Source: an uncultured Dorea sp. (lineage in GTDB: Bacteria; Bacillota_A; Clostridia; Lachnospirales; Lachnospiraceae). From it: 64,000 nt of DNA. Location: NCBI GenBank assembly GCA_910579015.1, contig CAJTRO010000005.1:3672-67671 (forward strand). Reading direction: 5' to 3'. Within the stretch, counting starts at the first letter, position 1. The number at the start of each line of letters is the position of its first letter. A program made the translations under genes and the position numbers. The notes beneath the pieces were generated by a model, which was not told where the DNA came from, searched no databases, and was given only the letters and a program-made list of their open reading frames with translations. This document shows, piece after piece, positions 8,403 to 16,696 of the stretch.

Positions 8403-8612
8403 CTAAACAGGTATTATTCCCGATGGTTGAATTTTATTATCAAAACCATTGACATAATACGCTAATATTTTCATTCTATTTTCTACTCTTTTAAATGAAT
8501 GACCTCCTTTTGAAATAAGCGCCAACAATCGATACTCTTCAACTACAGCGTCTGAATATCCATGAAAAGCCCCTTTCACACTATCAGCCTTGGCTGAATG
8601 CTGATTAATCAT
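8403..8612 (-). CDS. Small hypothetical protein or gene fragment (69 aa)
   Basis: Not recognised. Reads MINQHSAKADSVKGAFHGYS... with a charged, non-repetitive composition that looks protein-like but has no signal peptide or membrane segment. Directly upstream on the same strand (about 8614-8740) another frame without a usable start reads like protein for ~40 codons (ITNASDKDITEYFRYLQNQ) and stops just before this ORF's ATG, so the two may be pieces of one decayed operon. It lies in an AT-rich accessory patch with other fragments. Confidence 0.35.
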   Translation of the reverse strand: MINQHSAKADSVKGAFHGYSDAVVEEYRLLALISKGGHSFKRVENRMKILAYYVNGFDNKIQPSGIIPV

Positions 8613-8767
8613 TTAAAATATTTGTCCAACTCAGTATCTGACACAGAATTTATAATTTCTCCCGCTCTCAATCGTTCTTGGTTTTGAAGATATCTAAAAT
8701 ATTCTGTAATATCTTTATCGGAAGCATTTGTTATATTAGTTCTTTAATTTCAATAATCTTTATCACA

Positions 8768-9238
8768 TTACAACCGACAAACCATGATGTATTCTTCTTC
8801 ATTTTCGTCAATGACTTCAAAACCTACTTTCTGATACATACGAACCGCATAATTTGCCTTTTGCACAGAAAGAGAGGTCTGCTTACAGCCTTTATTCTTT
8901 AAAAATTCAAGCATATCCCTCATAAGTGCTGTACCAATGCCCATATTCCTATATTCCTCATACAGTGACACAGCAAATGAGGGTGTATCATCATCAATAT
9001 GCCCGTAATCATCCATAACACGCACCCATACTGCGCCTACAATCTTTTCTTTTACTTCCGCAACCAAACACCAATCGTCTGATTTTCCAAAATCAGCAAT
9101 ATATACCTGAAGTCCTGGCTGTTCAATAATAGCTTTTGGCGGCTTTTCCATTCCCTCTGGAATAAAAATCGCTTCATACAGAAACTCAGATAATACGTAA
9201 TATTCATTTTCTCTGATTTCTCTAATCCGATAATCCAT
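8768..9238 (-). CDS. GNAT-family N-acetyltransferase
   Basis: Acetyl-CoA dependent acetyltransferase of the GNAT superfamily. The acetyl-CoA pyrophosphate-binding motif A is visible as EEYRNMGIGTALMRDML (about residues 98-114), followed by the motif B region SLSVQKANYAVRMYQKVGFEVI, typical of the fold's C-terminal half. Full length at 156 residues. Substrate cannot be read from sequence. It precedes a small membrane protein gene on the same strand by 20 nt and is in an AT-rich accessory region with different base composition from the sugar genes on either side. Confidence 0.85.
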   Translation of the reverse strand: MDYRIREIRENEYYVLSEFLYEAIFIPEGMEKPPKAIIEQPGLQVYIADFGKSDDWCLVAEVKEKIVGAVWVRVMDDYGHIDDDTPSFAVSLYEEYRNMGIGTALMRDMLEFLKNKGCKQTSLSVQKANYAVRMYQKVGFEVIDENEEEYIMVCRL

Positions 9239-9258
9239 ACTTATATAACCTCAAAAAA

Positions 9259-9717
9259 TCAAACAACAAAATTAGCGATACCATATATTAAATGACAAAT
9301 TAGAAAAATGGAAATTGGCACAACTGCTATCATATTTTTTCTATCAATAGCAAAAAACATAAATGCCAAACACGGGGAAATTGTCAATCCCAATATAACA
9401 CCTGTATTCACAACACCTACATAATAGCTTACCCAACTTGCAAAATATATTAAGCAACAAATTATCACAAAAATAATCAAAGGAGTAATATGGAATTTAT
9501 GGTTCTTTATGTTTACAAAAATACACAAAGCTATAACCATCAAAACTTGACAGACAGAAGCTATGGTGTCAATCACTTCAGTAACCGATTCCGTCCTTAA
9601 TACATCATTAGGTGCTGGAACAGCAAACCAAATAAAGTTAGGTATCATTATAATCAAAAACAATAACAGTCCATAAATATTGAAACCAAACTTATATTCT
9701 TTTAGCACCAAATTCAC
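9259..9717 (-). CDS. Small polytopic membrane protein, unknown
   Basis: 152 residues with about five hydrophobic helices (near residues 13-33, 56-70, 78-98, 102-124, 128-148) and few charged loops. Family not recognised. The ATG overlaps the end of an acetyltransferase fragment by 4 nt and the gene precedes the GNAT gene on the same strand. Function unknown; its position suggests a cargo gene of the accessory patch. Confidence 0.6.
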   Translation of the reverse strand: MNLVLKEYKFGFNIYGLLLFLIIMIPNFIWFAVPAPNDVLRTESVTEVIDTIASVCQVLMVIALCIFVNIKNHKFHITPLIIFVIICCLIYFASWVSYYVGVVNTGVILGLTISPCLAFMFFAIDRKNMIAVVPISIFLICHLIYGIANFVV

Positions 9718-9920
9718 TCCTTTATTTCTGATTTTAACAAAGAGTACATTTTCATATCAATCACCTTGCTATTCTTCACAGCATTGTTTCTCAATGTACC
9801 CTCATACTGAACCCCTGCTTTTTCAAGCACCCTGCAAGACGCTATATTATAAGCAAAGGGCTCTGCACAAATGTGCCATATTACTTTCGGAGTAAAACGG
9901 ATCAACAGATACTTCTTCAT
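9714..9920 (-). pseudogene. C-terminal fragment of a RimJ/RimL-type acetyltransferase
   Basis: Residues ~19-68 (AEPFAYNIASCRVLEKAG..., ending in VIDMKMYSLL) match the conserved C-terminus of RimJ/RimL-type GNAT proteins, where NxxSxRvLeKaGF is the acetyl-CoA end of the fold. The N-terminal two-thirds is absent; the first ~18 codons are out-of-frame sequence from the neighbouring RelB/DinJ remnant. This is a deletion junction, so the product is unlikely to be functional. Confidence 0.7.
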
Positions 9921-9951
9921 CCATGCGGATATTTACCAGTGCCTGTGCCAT
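9847..9951 (-). pseudogene. RelB/DinJ antitoxin remnant with internal deletion
   Basis: With a good ribosome binding site (AAGGAG) the frame starts MAQALVNIRMDEEV, the classical RelB/DinJ ribbon-helix-helix start, and then jumps to DPFYSESNMAHL, a motif usual near the C-terminus of the same family. About 40 central codons are missing and the frame stops after 34 codons at the junction with the acetyltransferase fragment. No RelE/YafQ toxin follows. Confidence 0.6.
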
Positions 9952-10054
9952 AGTTATGCTCCTTCCTTTCATCTTATCTATACGCTATCACATAATAAAG
10001 ACAAATTCAACACATCATCTTTACAAAAGTACCTTTGATATACGCACAGACAAA

Positions 10055-10097
10055 GGGACTGCCCCTTCGCCAAATGCAGCTCTAAATGGGCAGTCCC
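10055..10097. repeat. Perfect 10-bp inverted repeat
   Basis: GGGACTGCCC (10055-10064) and GGGCAGTCCC (10088-10097) with a 23-nt loop, next to the copied dehydrogenase fragment. No T-run follows on either strand, so it is not a classical terminator; it may be a mobile-element end. Confidence 0.5.
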
Positions 10098-10114
10098 GGT
10101 TACAATTCACATCT

Positions 10115-10190
10115 ATGATCACATATTCCGCAAATCCGCCGTCAACAATCGTTCCTACGCCGACGTTATTCGTACAGAACTGCTGTATCG
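10115..10190 (-). pseudogene. Copied 76-bp fragment of the MDR dehydrogenase gene
   Basis: Nearly identical (about 73 of 76 positions by eye) to 11645-11720 inside the dehydrogenase gene at 10996-12018, encoding CTNNVGVGT-VDGGFAEYVI. Same orientation, about 1.5 kb away, not part of an intact gene. It shows a small local duplication, with the toxin-antitoxin pair now between the two copies. Confidence 0.8.
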
Positions 10191-10221
10191 ATAAAATTTT
10201 CAACACGATATCCAAACTGTC

Positions 10222-10250
10222 TTGAACAAATTAAATTTTAATGATAGGAT
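10222..10250 (+). promoter_or_regulatory. Promoter of the PIN toxin-antitoxin pair
   Basis: TTGAAC (10222-10227), 17-nt spacer, TAGGAT (10245-10250), reading into the antitoxin ORF at 10274. Confidence 0.55.
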
Positions 10251-10273
10251 AAATAAAAGGAAGGTGATACTCT

Positions 10274-10537
10274 ATGTCAGGATTACAAAAAGAAGCTATA
10301 CAAATGATAAGCACATTATCCGATGATAATCTAAATTATCTGATAGATTTTATGAAAAGATTTATGTTACCCAAGAACCCAACAGAGAAAATGGATTTCT
10401 CAGCCGATGTAAAAGCACAGGCTTTCTATGAAATGGAGCAAAATAAAGCAACATTATCCTCTTATTTTCCGCTCGATTTTAATCCAAAGGAAGAATATAT
10501 GGAGGCAATGGAAGAAAAATATGGTAATATTGGTTGA
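10274..10537 (+). CDS. Probable antitoxin partner of PIN-domain toxin
   Basis: 87 residues, MSGLQKEAIQMISTLSDDNL..., rich in Glu/Asp/Lys and Met, with an N-terminal helical stretch and a flexible acidic C-terminus (DFNPKEEYMEAMEEKYG) as in many type II antitoxins. It has a clear ribosome binding site (AAGGAAGGTG) and overlaps the PIN toxin gene by 17 nt, the standard antitoxin-first arrangement. The family is not one I recognise by name. Assignment as antitoxin rests on size, order and overlap rather than on a domain match. Confidence 0.65.
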   Translation: MSGLQKEAIQMISTLSDDNLNYLIDFMKRFMLPKNPTEKMDFSADVKAQAFYEMEQNKATLSSYFPLDFNPKEEYMEAMEEKYGNIG

Positions 10538-10931
10538 TGCAAATGTTGTAATTGATTATATTTTAAACAGAGAACCTTCTTGTAAAAGCGCTGGAAAAGT
10601 CATGAAAATATGCTCACAAAAAGAGAACTCCGGATTTATTGCGTTGCATTCTGTCTCCATTATATGGTATGTTCTTCGAAGAATACCTGATGCCGAACGA
10701 AGAGAATGGATGAAACGCATCTTAAATATCCTGAAAGTCGTCAGCATAACACATGACGAAGTTTTAGAAGCAATTGCCATGGATTCATTCAAAGATTTTG
10801 AGGACTGCCTTCAGGATCGGAGCGCCGTCGCCATTCAGGCACAATATATTATTACCAGTAACACAAAAGATTTTTCAGAATCTATGATCAAAGCCATTAC
10901 TCCTGAAGCATTCTGTGAAAAATATGCATAA
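10521..10931 (+). CDS. PIN-domain toxin (VapC-like ribonuclease)
   Basis: Mg-dependent RNase of the PIN fold, probably the toxin of a type II pair. The ATG at 10521 gives MVILVDANVVIDYIL with the first catalytic Asp at residue 6 and another at 12; the central acidic residues are in SFKDFEDCLQ (~93-102) and the C-terminal ITSNTKDF motif (~115-122) is a hallmark of the superfamily. 136 residues is a usual length. A longer frame starting at 10428 is open but would overlap most of the antitoxin and lacks a ribosome binding site, so I reject it. Located in an AT-rich accessory patch between two copies of a dehydrogenase fragment. Confidence 0.88.
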   Translation: MVILVDANVVIDYILNREPSCKSAGKVMKICSQKENSGFIALHSVSIIWYVLRRIPDAERREWMKRILNILKVVSITHDEVLEAIAMDSFKDFEDCLQDRSAVAIQAQYIITSNTKDFSESMIKAITPEAFCEKYA

Positions 10932-10995
10932 TAAATACTCCTGGTATGTAAGAGCTTTCCCTCTCTTCCTGCACACCAGGGGTATTTTAATCATC

Positions 10996-12018
10996 CTAAT
11001 CCGATATCTTGATCATAGCCTTCCCGGCTCTTCTAAACTCCGGCTTCGTAAACACATCCACAATATCATCAAGCGGCACCACATTCGTGATCAGGCTCTC
11101 AAGCTCCAGCATCCCGGACTCCAGCACGCGGATCGCACGCTCGAAGGTATAAGGATTGATGAAGGAAGACGTAATCGTAAGCTCTTTCTTGAACACATCA
11201 TCCGGCTTCAGCGGATACGCATCCTCCGGTGAAGCAAGACCGAAATACATCACCGTTGCGCCCTTTCCCGCGAACTTCACGGCATCCGCCTGTGTGTGGA
11301 TATTCCCGACACACTCGATCACCACGTCCACATTCTCGCAGTATTCGTCAAGCACCGCCTGCACATCCTCTTCCATGGGATCGATCACCTTCGTCGCCCC
11401 AAGCAGCATCGCCTGTTTACGTTTCTCTTCCACCGGCTCGGACATGATCACCCTTGCCGCTCCCGCGTTCTTCGCAAGCTGCATCATGATCATACCGATG
11501 GGACCGCCGCCCATCACAAGAACCGTGCATCCCGGCCGGATATTACACAGGTCGATTCCATGAAGACAACAGGAGATCGGCTCAGCCATCGCCGCCTCCA
11601 TAAAGCTTAAGTTGTCACCGAACTTATACACCTGCTTCTCACGCATGATCACATATTCCGCAAATCCGCCGTCAACCGTCGTTCCTACGCCGACGTTATT
11701 CGTACAGAACTGCTGCATCGCATTCTTACAGAAATAACACTCTCCGCACATATCGTTGGGATCTCCGCTTACTCTGTCCCCAACCTTTACCATAGTGACC
11801 GCCGAACCAACCTCCGCCACAACTCCGGAGAACTCATGTCCCGGGATCAGCGGGGGATTCACTTCAAATGAACCCCCGTCCCCGTTAAAGATGTGCATAT
11901 CCGTACCGCATACTCCACAGTACTTCACCTGAATCATCACTTCATTATCCTTAAGCTTTCGTACAGGCACTTCCTCCACCCGCAGATCCTGCGGACCATG
12001 ATATACCGCTGCTTTCAT
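10996..12018 (-). CDS. Zinc-dependent polyol/sugar dehydrogenase (MDR family)
   Basis: NAD(P)-dependent oxidation of a polyol or secondary alcohol. Catalytic-zinc motifs GVCGTD (~35) and GHEFSG (~63), the structural zinc cluster CGECYFCKNAMQQFC and Rossmann motif GGGPIGM are all present, so it should be active. Start chosen at 12018 (MKAAVYHG), which has GGAGG 8 nt upstream, instead of the in-frame ATG at 12033. It lies downstream of the Rbs-type transporter operon on the same strand but is separated by a 180-bp palindromic element. Part of its coding sequence is copied at 10115-10190. Substrate likely belongs to the same polyol regulon (inference from context). Confidence 0.85.
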   Translation of the reverse strand: MKAAVYHGPQDLRVEEVPVRKLKDNEVMIQVKYCGVCGTDMHIFNGDGGSFEVNPPLIPGHEFSGVVAEVGSAVTMVKVGDRVSGDPNDMCGECYFCKNAMQQFCTNNVGVGTTVDGGFAEYVIMREKQVYKFGDNLSFMEAAMAEPISCCLHGIDLCNIRPGCTVLVMGGGPIGMIMMQLAKNAGAARVIMSEPVEEKRKQAMLLGATKVIDPMEEDVQAVLDEYCENVDVVIECVGNIHTQADAVKFAGKGATVMYFGLASPEDAYPLKPDDVFKKELTITSSFINPYTFERAIRVLESGMLELESLITNVVPLDDIVDVFTKPEFRRAGKAMIKISD

Positions 12019-12116
12019 AAACCAAACCTCCAAACCAATCTTTCCATCAAGTTCTTACACCAGACACTCCTATTCTCACCAAAACTCTTCCACCTGCGCA
12101 TTAGATATCCATTACC

Positions 12117-12307
12117 AGGACACAGGCAGTTCGGAGCGGTTCTTCCCCTAAGCAGACATTCAAGGGCGTCCTTAACGGAGGTGAAATCCACACCTTACGG
12201 AGACTTAGGCACGAGGGCTCTCCCGAGTGTCTTAGTCGTAGTTAGGTGTTAGTTCACCGGAGTGTTGCCCAGTCTGCGTGGGGAAGAACCGCTCCAAACT
12301 GCCGTCC
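12117..12307. repeat. Long nested palindrome (possible MITE or structured RNA)
   Basis: The outer arms GGCAGTTCGGAGCGG... (12125-12148) and its complement (12280-12303) match at 23 of 24 positions, with GGAC/GTCC extending outward. Inside them, further complementary blocks (CAGAC/GTCTG, GGGC/GCCC, GGTGAA/TTCACC, ACACCT/AGGTGT, GACTTAG/CTTAGTC-like) continue to an apical GAGGG/CTCCC, so nearly the whole element can fold into one long hairpin. It carries no ORF and lies between the permease gene and the dehydrogenase. Confidence 0.8.
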
Positions 12308-12341
12308 CCTGAACAACCTCCCCAATGCACAGACGAAAGAA

Positions 12342-13292
12342 TTAATTCGCCTGTTTCTTCTTCTGCCAGCAGTCGAATCCAACCGCCAGTACCAGTACGA
12401 TACCCAGCACGATATTCTGGATCCAGGTATTCAGATTGATCAGTACCATACCATTGTTAAGCGCACTGATGATGAATGTACCCGCCACAACTCCTGACAT
12501 TCTTCCGGAACCGCCGGATACGGACACGCCGCCCAATACCACGCAGGTAATCACCTTGAACTCATATCCAAGTCCCGCATTACCCATACCGGAATTCACA
12601 CGTGACAGCAACACCAGACCTGCCAGACCTGCGAAGAATCCTGATAATGCGAATACAAGGTATTTTACTCTTCCCGTGCGGATACCAGAGAGCCTCGCCG
12701 CCTCGATATTTCCGCCCACCGCATAGAAATAACGTCCGAAATACGTCTTATTTAAGATAAATGCACCAAGTGCGAAGCAAAGGATCATGATAATAACCGG
12801 AACCGGCACCGGACCAATCTTACCCTGGCCGAATACCTTGAAGGACTCCGTAAAACCGTTGATCGGTTGTCCGTCGCAGATGATCAGCGCAATACCCGAA
12901 AATGCCGTCTGCGTCGCAAAAGTCGCGATCAGCGCAGGGATCCCTATCGTGGATACCATAAAGCCGTTCAACAGACCAATCAGCGTTGCCGCAGCCAACG
13001 TGATGATGATCGCCAGCACCATGGGCATCCCCATATTTACCATCAGATATGCACATAATACATTTACAAATGTAATAATAGAACCTGTTGCCAGGTCAAT
13101 GTCTCCAAGCAGGATGACAAACGTCATGCCTACGGATGCAATTCCCCATACCGCCACCTGACGAAGCATGATCAACAAATTTGTTCCCGTAATAAATCTT
13201 GGATTTGCGATTGTGAACCCGATACAAAGCACGAAAAATACTACCCAAATTCCCTGACTCCTGATTATATTTCCTATTTTATTCTCCTTCAT
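12342..13292 (-). CDS. Sugar/polyol ABC transporter permease (RbsC family)
   Basis: Membrane channel subunit of a carbohydrate-uptake transporter-2 (CUT2) importer. 316 residues with 8-10 hydrophobic helices; conserved family features include GIASVGMTFVILLGDIDLATGS (~48-69), GLLNGFMVS (~103-111) and FALSGFFAGLAGL (~211). Its ATG overlaps the stop of the ATPase gene by 1 nt (TAATG), typical for the rbsA-rbsC order. The three transporter genes (binding protein, ATPase, permease) plus the upstream SDR gene form one operon. Substrate unknown; the dehydrogenases and kinases around it suggest a polyol or ketose. Confidence 0.93.
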   Translation of the reverse strand: MKENKIGNIIRSQGIWVVFFVLCIGFTIANPRFITGTNLLIMLRQVAVWGIASVGMTFVILLGDIDLATGSIITFVNVLCAYLMVNMGMPMVLAIIITLAAATLIGLLNGFMVSTIGIPALIATFATQTAFSGIALIICDGQPINGFTESFKVFGQGKIGPVPVPVIIMILCFALGAFILNKTYFGRYFYAVGGNIEAARLSGIRTGRVKYLVFALSGFFAGLAGLVLLSRVNSGMGNAGLGYEFKVITCVVLGGVSVSGGSGRMSGVVAGTFIISALNNGMVLINLNTWIQNIVLGIVLVLAVGFDCWQKKKQAN

Positions 13293-14806
13293 TAGTCACC
13301 CTCCTGCTCATTCGCCGCTGCCGACGCAAACGTCATGATCGTCTCCTGGCTGAATTCTTCCTTCTGAAGTTCTCCGGTCATATTGCCCTCAGCCAGCACA
13401 AGAATCCTGTCAGACATGCCCATCAGTTCTTCCATCTCGGAAGAGATCATCAGAATTGACTTTCCTTCCTTCTCTACCAGATCGTTCATTAACTTATATA
13501 TCTCATACTTCGCACCGATATCAATACCTCTGGTCGGCTCGTCAAAGATGATCAGCTCCGAATTCGCCGCCATCCATCTTCCAAGGATAACCTTCTGCTG
13601 GTTACCGCCGCTTAAGTTCTTGATCAGCTGGTTCAGATTCGGCGTCTTGATCGCCATGTTCTCGCGGTATTTCTCCGCGATCTCCAGCTCCTTCTTCTCA
13701 TCTATGACACTGAGATGAGAATTCCGCTCGTAGATCGGCATATTGATATTATTCTTGATAGAAACGCCGAGCATGGCGCCGTGGCGCTTTCTGTCTTCCG
13801 GCACCAGCGCGATTCCGAGGTCGATGGCTTCCCGCGGGCTCTTAGGATCTATCTCTTTCCCTTTATAGATCATCTGCCCGGACTTCTTCGGCACGGCCCC
13901 GAATATCATCTCCGCAAGCTCCGTCCGCCCGGCGCCGACAAGTCCTCCAAGCCCCAGTATCTCTCCTTTGTGGAGCTTCAGGTTGATGTTCTTGTCTCCA
14001 TTGCCGTTCACATTCTTAAGCTCCAGAACGACCTCGTTCTTATCAATACAGTCGCCCCTTGGCGGATAAGTCTCGGTAAGCTCTCGTCCGACCATGAGCT
14101 GGATCAGCTCCTCCACCTGGCTCTCCTTCGTGATCAGCGTCTTCACATACTCGCCGTCCCGGATGACCACGATACGGTCTGACAGCCGGTAGATCTCCTC
14201 CAGTCTGTGTGAGATGTAGATGATGGACACACCCTTCTTTCTCAAGAGCTCTACCACCTCAAACATGCTCTCTACCTCCGCGCTGGTCAGCGGTGCAGAC
14301 GGCTCATCCATGATCAGGATCCTTGCATTCTGCTGGATCGCCTTGGCGATCTCAACCATCTGCTGATAACCTACCGTCAGATCCTTCATCATTGCCTTCG
14401 GATCGATCTTGATATGTAACTGGTCAAACGCCTTCGCGGCCTCTTCCTCCATCGCCTTCTTGTCTACGATGATCCCTTTGCGGATCGGGCGCCCCAGGAA
14501 TAAGTTCTCCGCCGCCGATAATTCCTTTACATTATTAAATTCTTGATAAATAATTGCAATTCCATTCTCTGCCGCAAGCTGAGGCGTCATGCTGGAAAAT
14601 TCTCTGCCATTTACGATAATCTTGCCGGAAGTCGGAATGACCGCTCCCGAACAGCACTTGATCAGCGTAGATTTGCCGGCGCCATTTTCTCCGATCAGGG
14701 CTAGGATCTCTCCAGGCCCCAATTCCAGCGTAACATCCTTAAGCGCGACAACACCCGGGTATTCTTTTCTTATATGCTGTAACTGCAATACATATTCTTG
14801 GCTCAT
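13292..14806 (-). CDS. Sugar/polyol ABC transporter ATPase (RbsA family)
   Basis: Duplicated CUT2-type ATPase. The first domain has Walker A GENGAGKST (~34-42), GYQQMVEIAKA and Walker B ILIMDEPSAPL; the second domain keeps a degenerate P-loop (GLVGAGRTE) and a strong LSGGNQQKVILGRW signature (~405), as in RbsA/MglA/XylG. Length (504 residues from 14806) is normal. Start chosen at the ATG of MSQEYVL, which has GGGGG 7 nt upstream, rather than the ATG at 14824. It follows the binding-protein gene by about 20 nt and overlaps the permease by 1 nt. Confidence 0.94.
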   Translation of the reverse strand: MSQEYVLQLQHIRKEYPGVVALKDVTLELGPGEILALIGENGAGKSTLIKCCSGAVIPTSGKIIVNGREFSSMTPQLAAENGIAIIYQEFNNVKELSAAENLFLGRPIRKGIIVDKKAMEEEAAKAFDQLHIKIDPKAMMKDLTVGYQQMVEIAKAIQQNARILIMDEPSAPLTSAEVESMFEVVELLRKKGVSIIYISHRLEEIYRLSDRIVVIRDGEYVKTLITKESQVEELIQLMVGRELTETYPPRGDCIDKNEVVLELKNVNGNGDKNINLKLHKGEILGLGGLVGAGRTELAEMIFGAVPKKSGQMIYKGKEIDPKSPREAIDLGIALVPEDRKRHGAMLGVSIKNNINMPIYERNSHLSVIDEKKELEIAEKYRENMAIKTPNLNQLIKNLSGGNQQKVILGRWMAANSELIIFDEPTRGIDIGAKYEIYKLMNDLVEKEGKSILMISSEMEELMGMSDRILVLAEGNMTGELQKEEFSQETIMTFASAAANEQEGD

Positions 14807-14826
14807 ATTCGTTCCCCCTGTCACTC

Positions 14827-15804
14827 CTACATACCCTTTTGTATCTCATCGACGTTCTCAGGCGTGATCGGACCTATGGTACGGTAAACATTCCTCTCAG
14901 AAGAGAAATCCTCTCCGGACAGAATCCGTTCGAACATCTCTGCACAGGCTTTGGCCGTATCTTCATTCGAACCTTCAAAGCCTACGATCGCCCTGACTGC
15001 CTCTTTTCCTGACTTCAGGGAATCCAGCTGCTGCTGTGTGACGTCTGTCGTGATCACACCGTAATTCTCCGGGATCTTACCCTTGCCGAACTCTGCAAGA
15101 AGCGCCTCGTTCGCACCAATCATCGCTCCCGCGCCTACGCCCACGAACACATTCGCATCCGGATGGGCGGACATTACCGTCTCCACATTGGTCTGTGCTT
15201 CCGGCGCTTCAAGACCATCCACCTCGGCAATGATCTCATAGTTGTCCTCGCAATTCTCCTCAAGACCTTCCTTGATCCCGTCCGCTCTCTCCAGAAGAAC
15301 CTTCGTGGACGGATAACCAATGACTGTCACCTGCGCCTTCTCATCCTCTGAGTAGTTTTCGTTGATGAATTCTGCCGCCGTCTTGCCGATCTCTCTTCCA
15401 AGCTCCGTGTTGTCGAGAACCCAGTTCGCTGTGGTATTCTCCATCGGATCGTCCCAGCACATCACCTTGATGTCCGCTTCCATCGCTTCACTACAGATTC
15501 CTTCCAGAGACTTCGCATCTGCGGGATGTACCATGATCAGGTCACAGCCCGAGATGATGAAGTTCTCAACCTGCCCTACCTGTGTCCCGGCGTTGTTCTC
15601 GCAGTCAACAATCGTGTACTCCCAGCCCTTCGCATCCATCTGCTGCTCAAGCTTACCCATGACGCCCGCCCAGTAAGCATTGGACAGAGACTGGATCGTG
15701 ATACCAACCTTGATGGTTCCGTCGTCGCGCGTATCCGCACAACCCATCAGCGCAAGCCCGGTCATTGACACGCACAGAACCGCTGCCACAATCCTTTTCT
15801 TCAT
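14827..15804 (-). CDS. Sugar-binding lipoprotein (RbsB-like, CUT2)
   Basis: Extracytoplasmic solute-binding protein. The N-terminus MKKRIVAAVLCVSMTGLALMGC is a lipoprotein signal peptide with lipobox LMGC (Cys22). The mature part has the periplasmic-binding-protein type I fold: VGITIQSLSNAYWAGVMGK, then LIMVHPADAKSLEGIC (~100) and a C-terminal VGFEGSNEDTAKACAEMF. 325 residues is typical. It is encoded between the SDR dehydrogenase and the ATPase, so it probably delivers the sugar or polyol that the SDR oxidises. The ligand cannot be deduced from sequence. Confidence 0.93.
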   Translation of the reverse strand: MKKRIVAAVLCVSMTGLALMGCADTRDDGTIKVGITIQSLSNAYWAGVMGKLEQQMDAKGWEYTIVDCENNAGTQVGQVENFIISGCDLIMVHPADAKSLEGICSEAMEADIKVMCWDDPMENTTANWVLDNTELGREIGKTAAEFINENYSEDEKAQVTVIGYPSTKVLLERADGIKEGLEENCEDNYEIIAEVDGLEAPEAQTNVETVMSAHPDANVFVGVGAGAMIGANEALLAEFGKGKIPENYGVITTDVTQQQLDSLKSGKEAVRAIVGFEGSNEDTAKACAEMFERILSGEDFSSERNVYRTIGPITPENVDEIQKGM

Positions 15805-15848
15805 ACCTCATCCTCCTTTTTATTGTATATTATTGCATACCCATATTA

Positions 15849-16625
15849 TTAGAAACAGGTAAATGCTCCATCCACAATGATATCCGATCCTGTGGTAAAG
15901 CTGCTGGTATCGCCCGCCAGGTAAACAACGATGGACTGCAATTCTTCCGGTCTTCCAAGCCTTCCCATCGGCGCCATGGCATTCCACTTCTCGATCAACG
16001 GCTTCAATGCCTCTGAGTTAAGTGTCAGGTCGGTTCCGATGTATCCAGGACTGATGCAGTTCACACGCACGCCCTTCTTCGCCCACTCGACCGCCAGTGA
16101 CTTGGTGAGCATACTCACACCCGCCTTCGACGCATTGTATGCGCACTGCGGCTGAGGTACGTTGACGATGTGGCCGGACATGGACGCCGTATTGATGATG
16201 GAACCATAGCCCTGCTTGAGCATCACTCTTCCCGCCGCTGTCGCGCAGAGGAAAACTCCGTTCAGGTTGATATTGATAACCTTGCTCCACTGCTCGTATG
16301 TCATCTCTTCCGCCGGAACATTCAGGCAGATTCCTGCGTTGTTGAACGCGGCGTCAAGCTTCCCGTATGTATCCACAACCTTTGCCACCATGGCTTCGAC
16401 TTCATCCTTATCCGTTACATTACACTGGATCGCTATGGTCTTTGATCCCGTCGCATCCGCGATCTCCTTCGCCGCGGCCTCGGCCCCCTCAAGATTGATA
16501 TCAACAATCGCTACATCCGCACCGGCCTCTGCAAGCGCCATTGCCACAGACTTGCCGATTCCGCTTGCTCCTCCTGTCACGTAAATTGCCTTGCCGTCCA
16601 GTCTCATCTTCTCAATAATTCCCAT
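15849..16625 (-). CDS. Short-chain dehydrogenase, probable polyol dehydrogenase
   Basis: NAD(P)-dependent SDR oxidoreductase. TGGASGIG cofactor motif at residues 17-24, NNAG near 95, catalytic Ser in NTASMSG (~147) and Y-x3-K as YNASK (~162-166), followed by the SPGYIGTD segment; all catalytic residues are present. 258 residues. It is the first gene of the operon with the RbsBAC-like importer (45 nt before the binding-protein gene), the arrangement seen for sorbitol, arabitol, threitol or galactitol dehydrogenases of non-PTS polyol pathways. A strong ribosome binding site (GAGGAGG) and a promoter with a palindromic operator precede it. Confidence 0.9.
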   Translation of the reverse strand: MGIIEKMRLDGKAIYVTGGASGIGKSVAMALAEAGADVAIVDINLEGAEAAAKEIADATGSKTIAIQCNVTDKDEVEAMVAKVVDTYGKLDAAFNNAGICLNVPAEEMTYEQWSKVININLNGVFLCATAAGRVMLKQGYGSIINTASMSGHIVNVPQPQCAYNASKAGVSMLTKSLAVEWAKKGVRVNCISPGYIGTDLTLNSEALKPLIEKWNAMAPMGRLGRPEELQSIVVYLAGDTSSFTTGSDIIVDGAFTCF

Positions 16626-16696
16626 CTTGTTTTCCTCCTCAATATTTTGATCCTACGCCACACATAATTTTCGATATAATTTTATCTATGTATTTT

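Noticed and set aside
10428..10520. Longer N-terminus for the PIN toxin
   Set aside because: Would overlap most of the antitoxin gene, lacks a ribosome binding site, and the PIN domain begins at the ATG at 10521.
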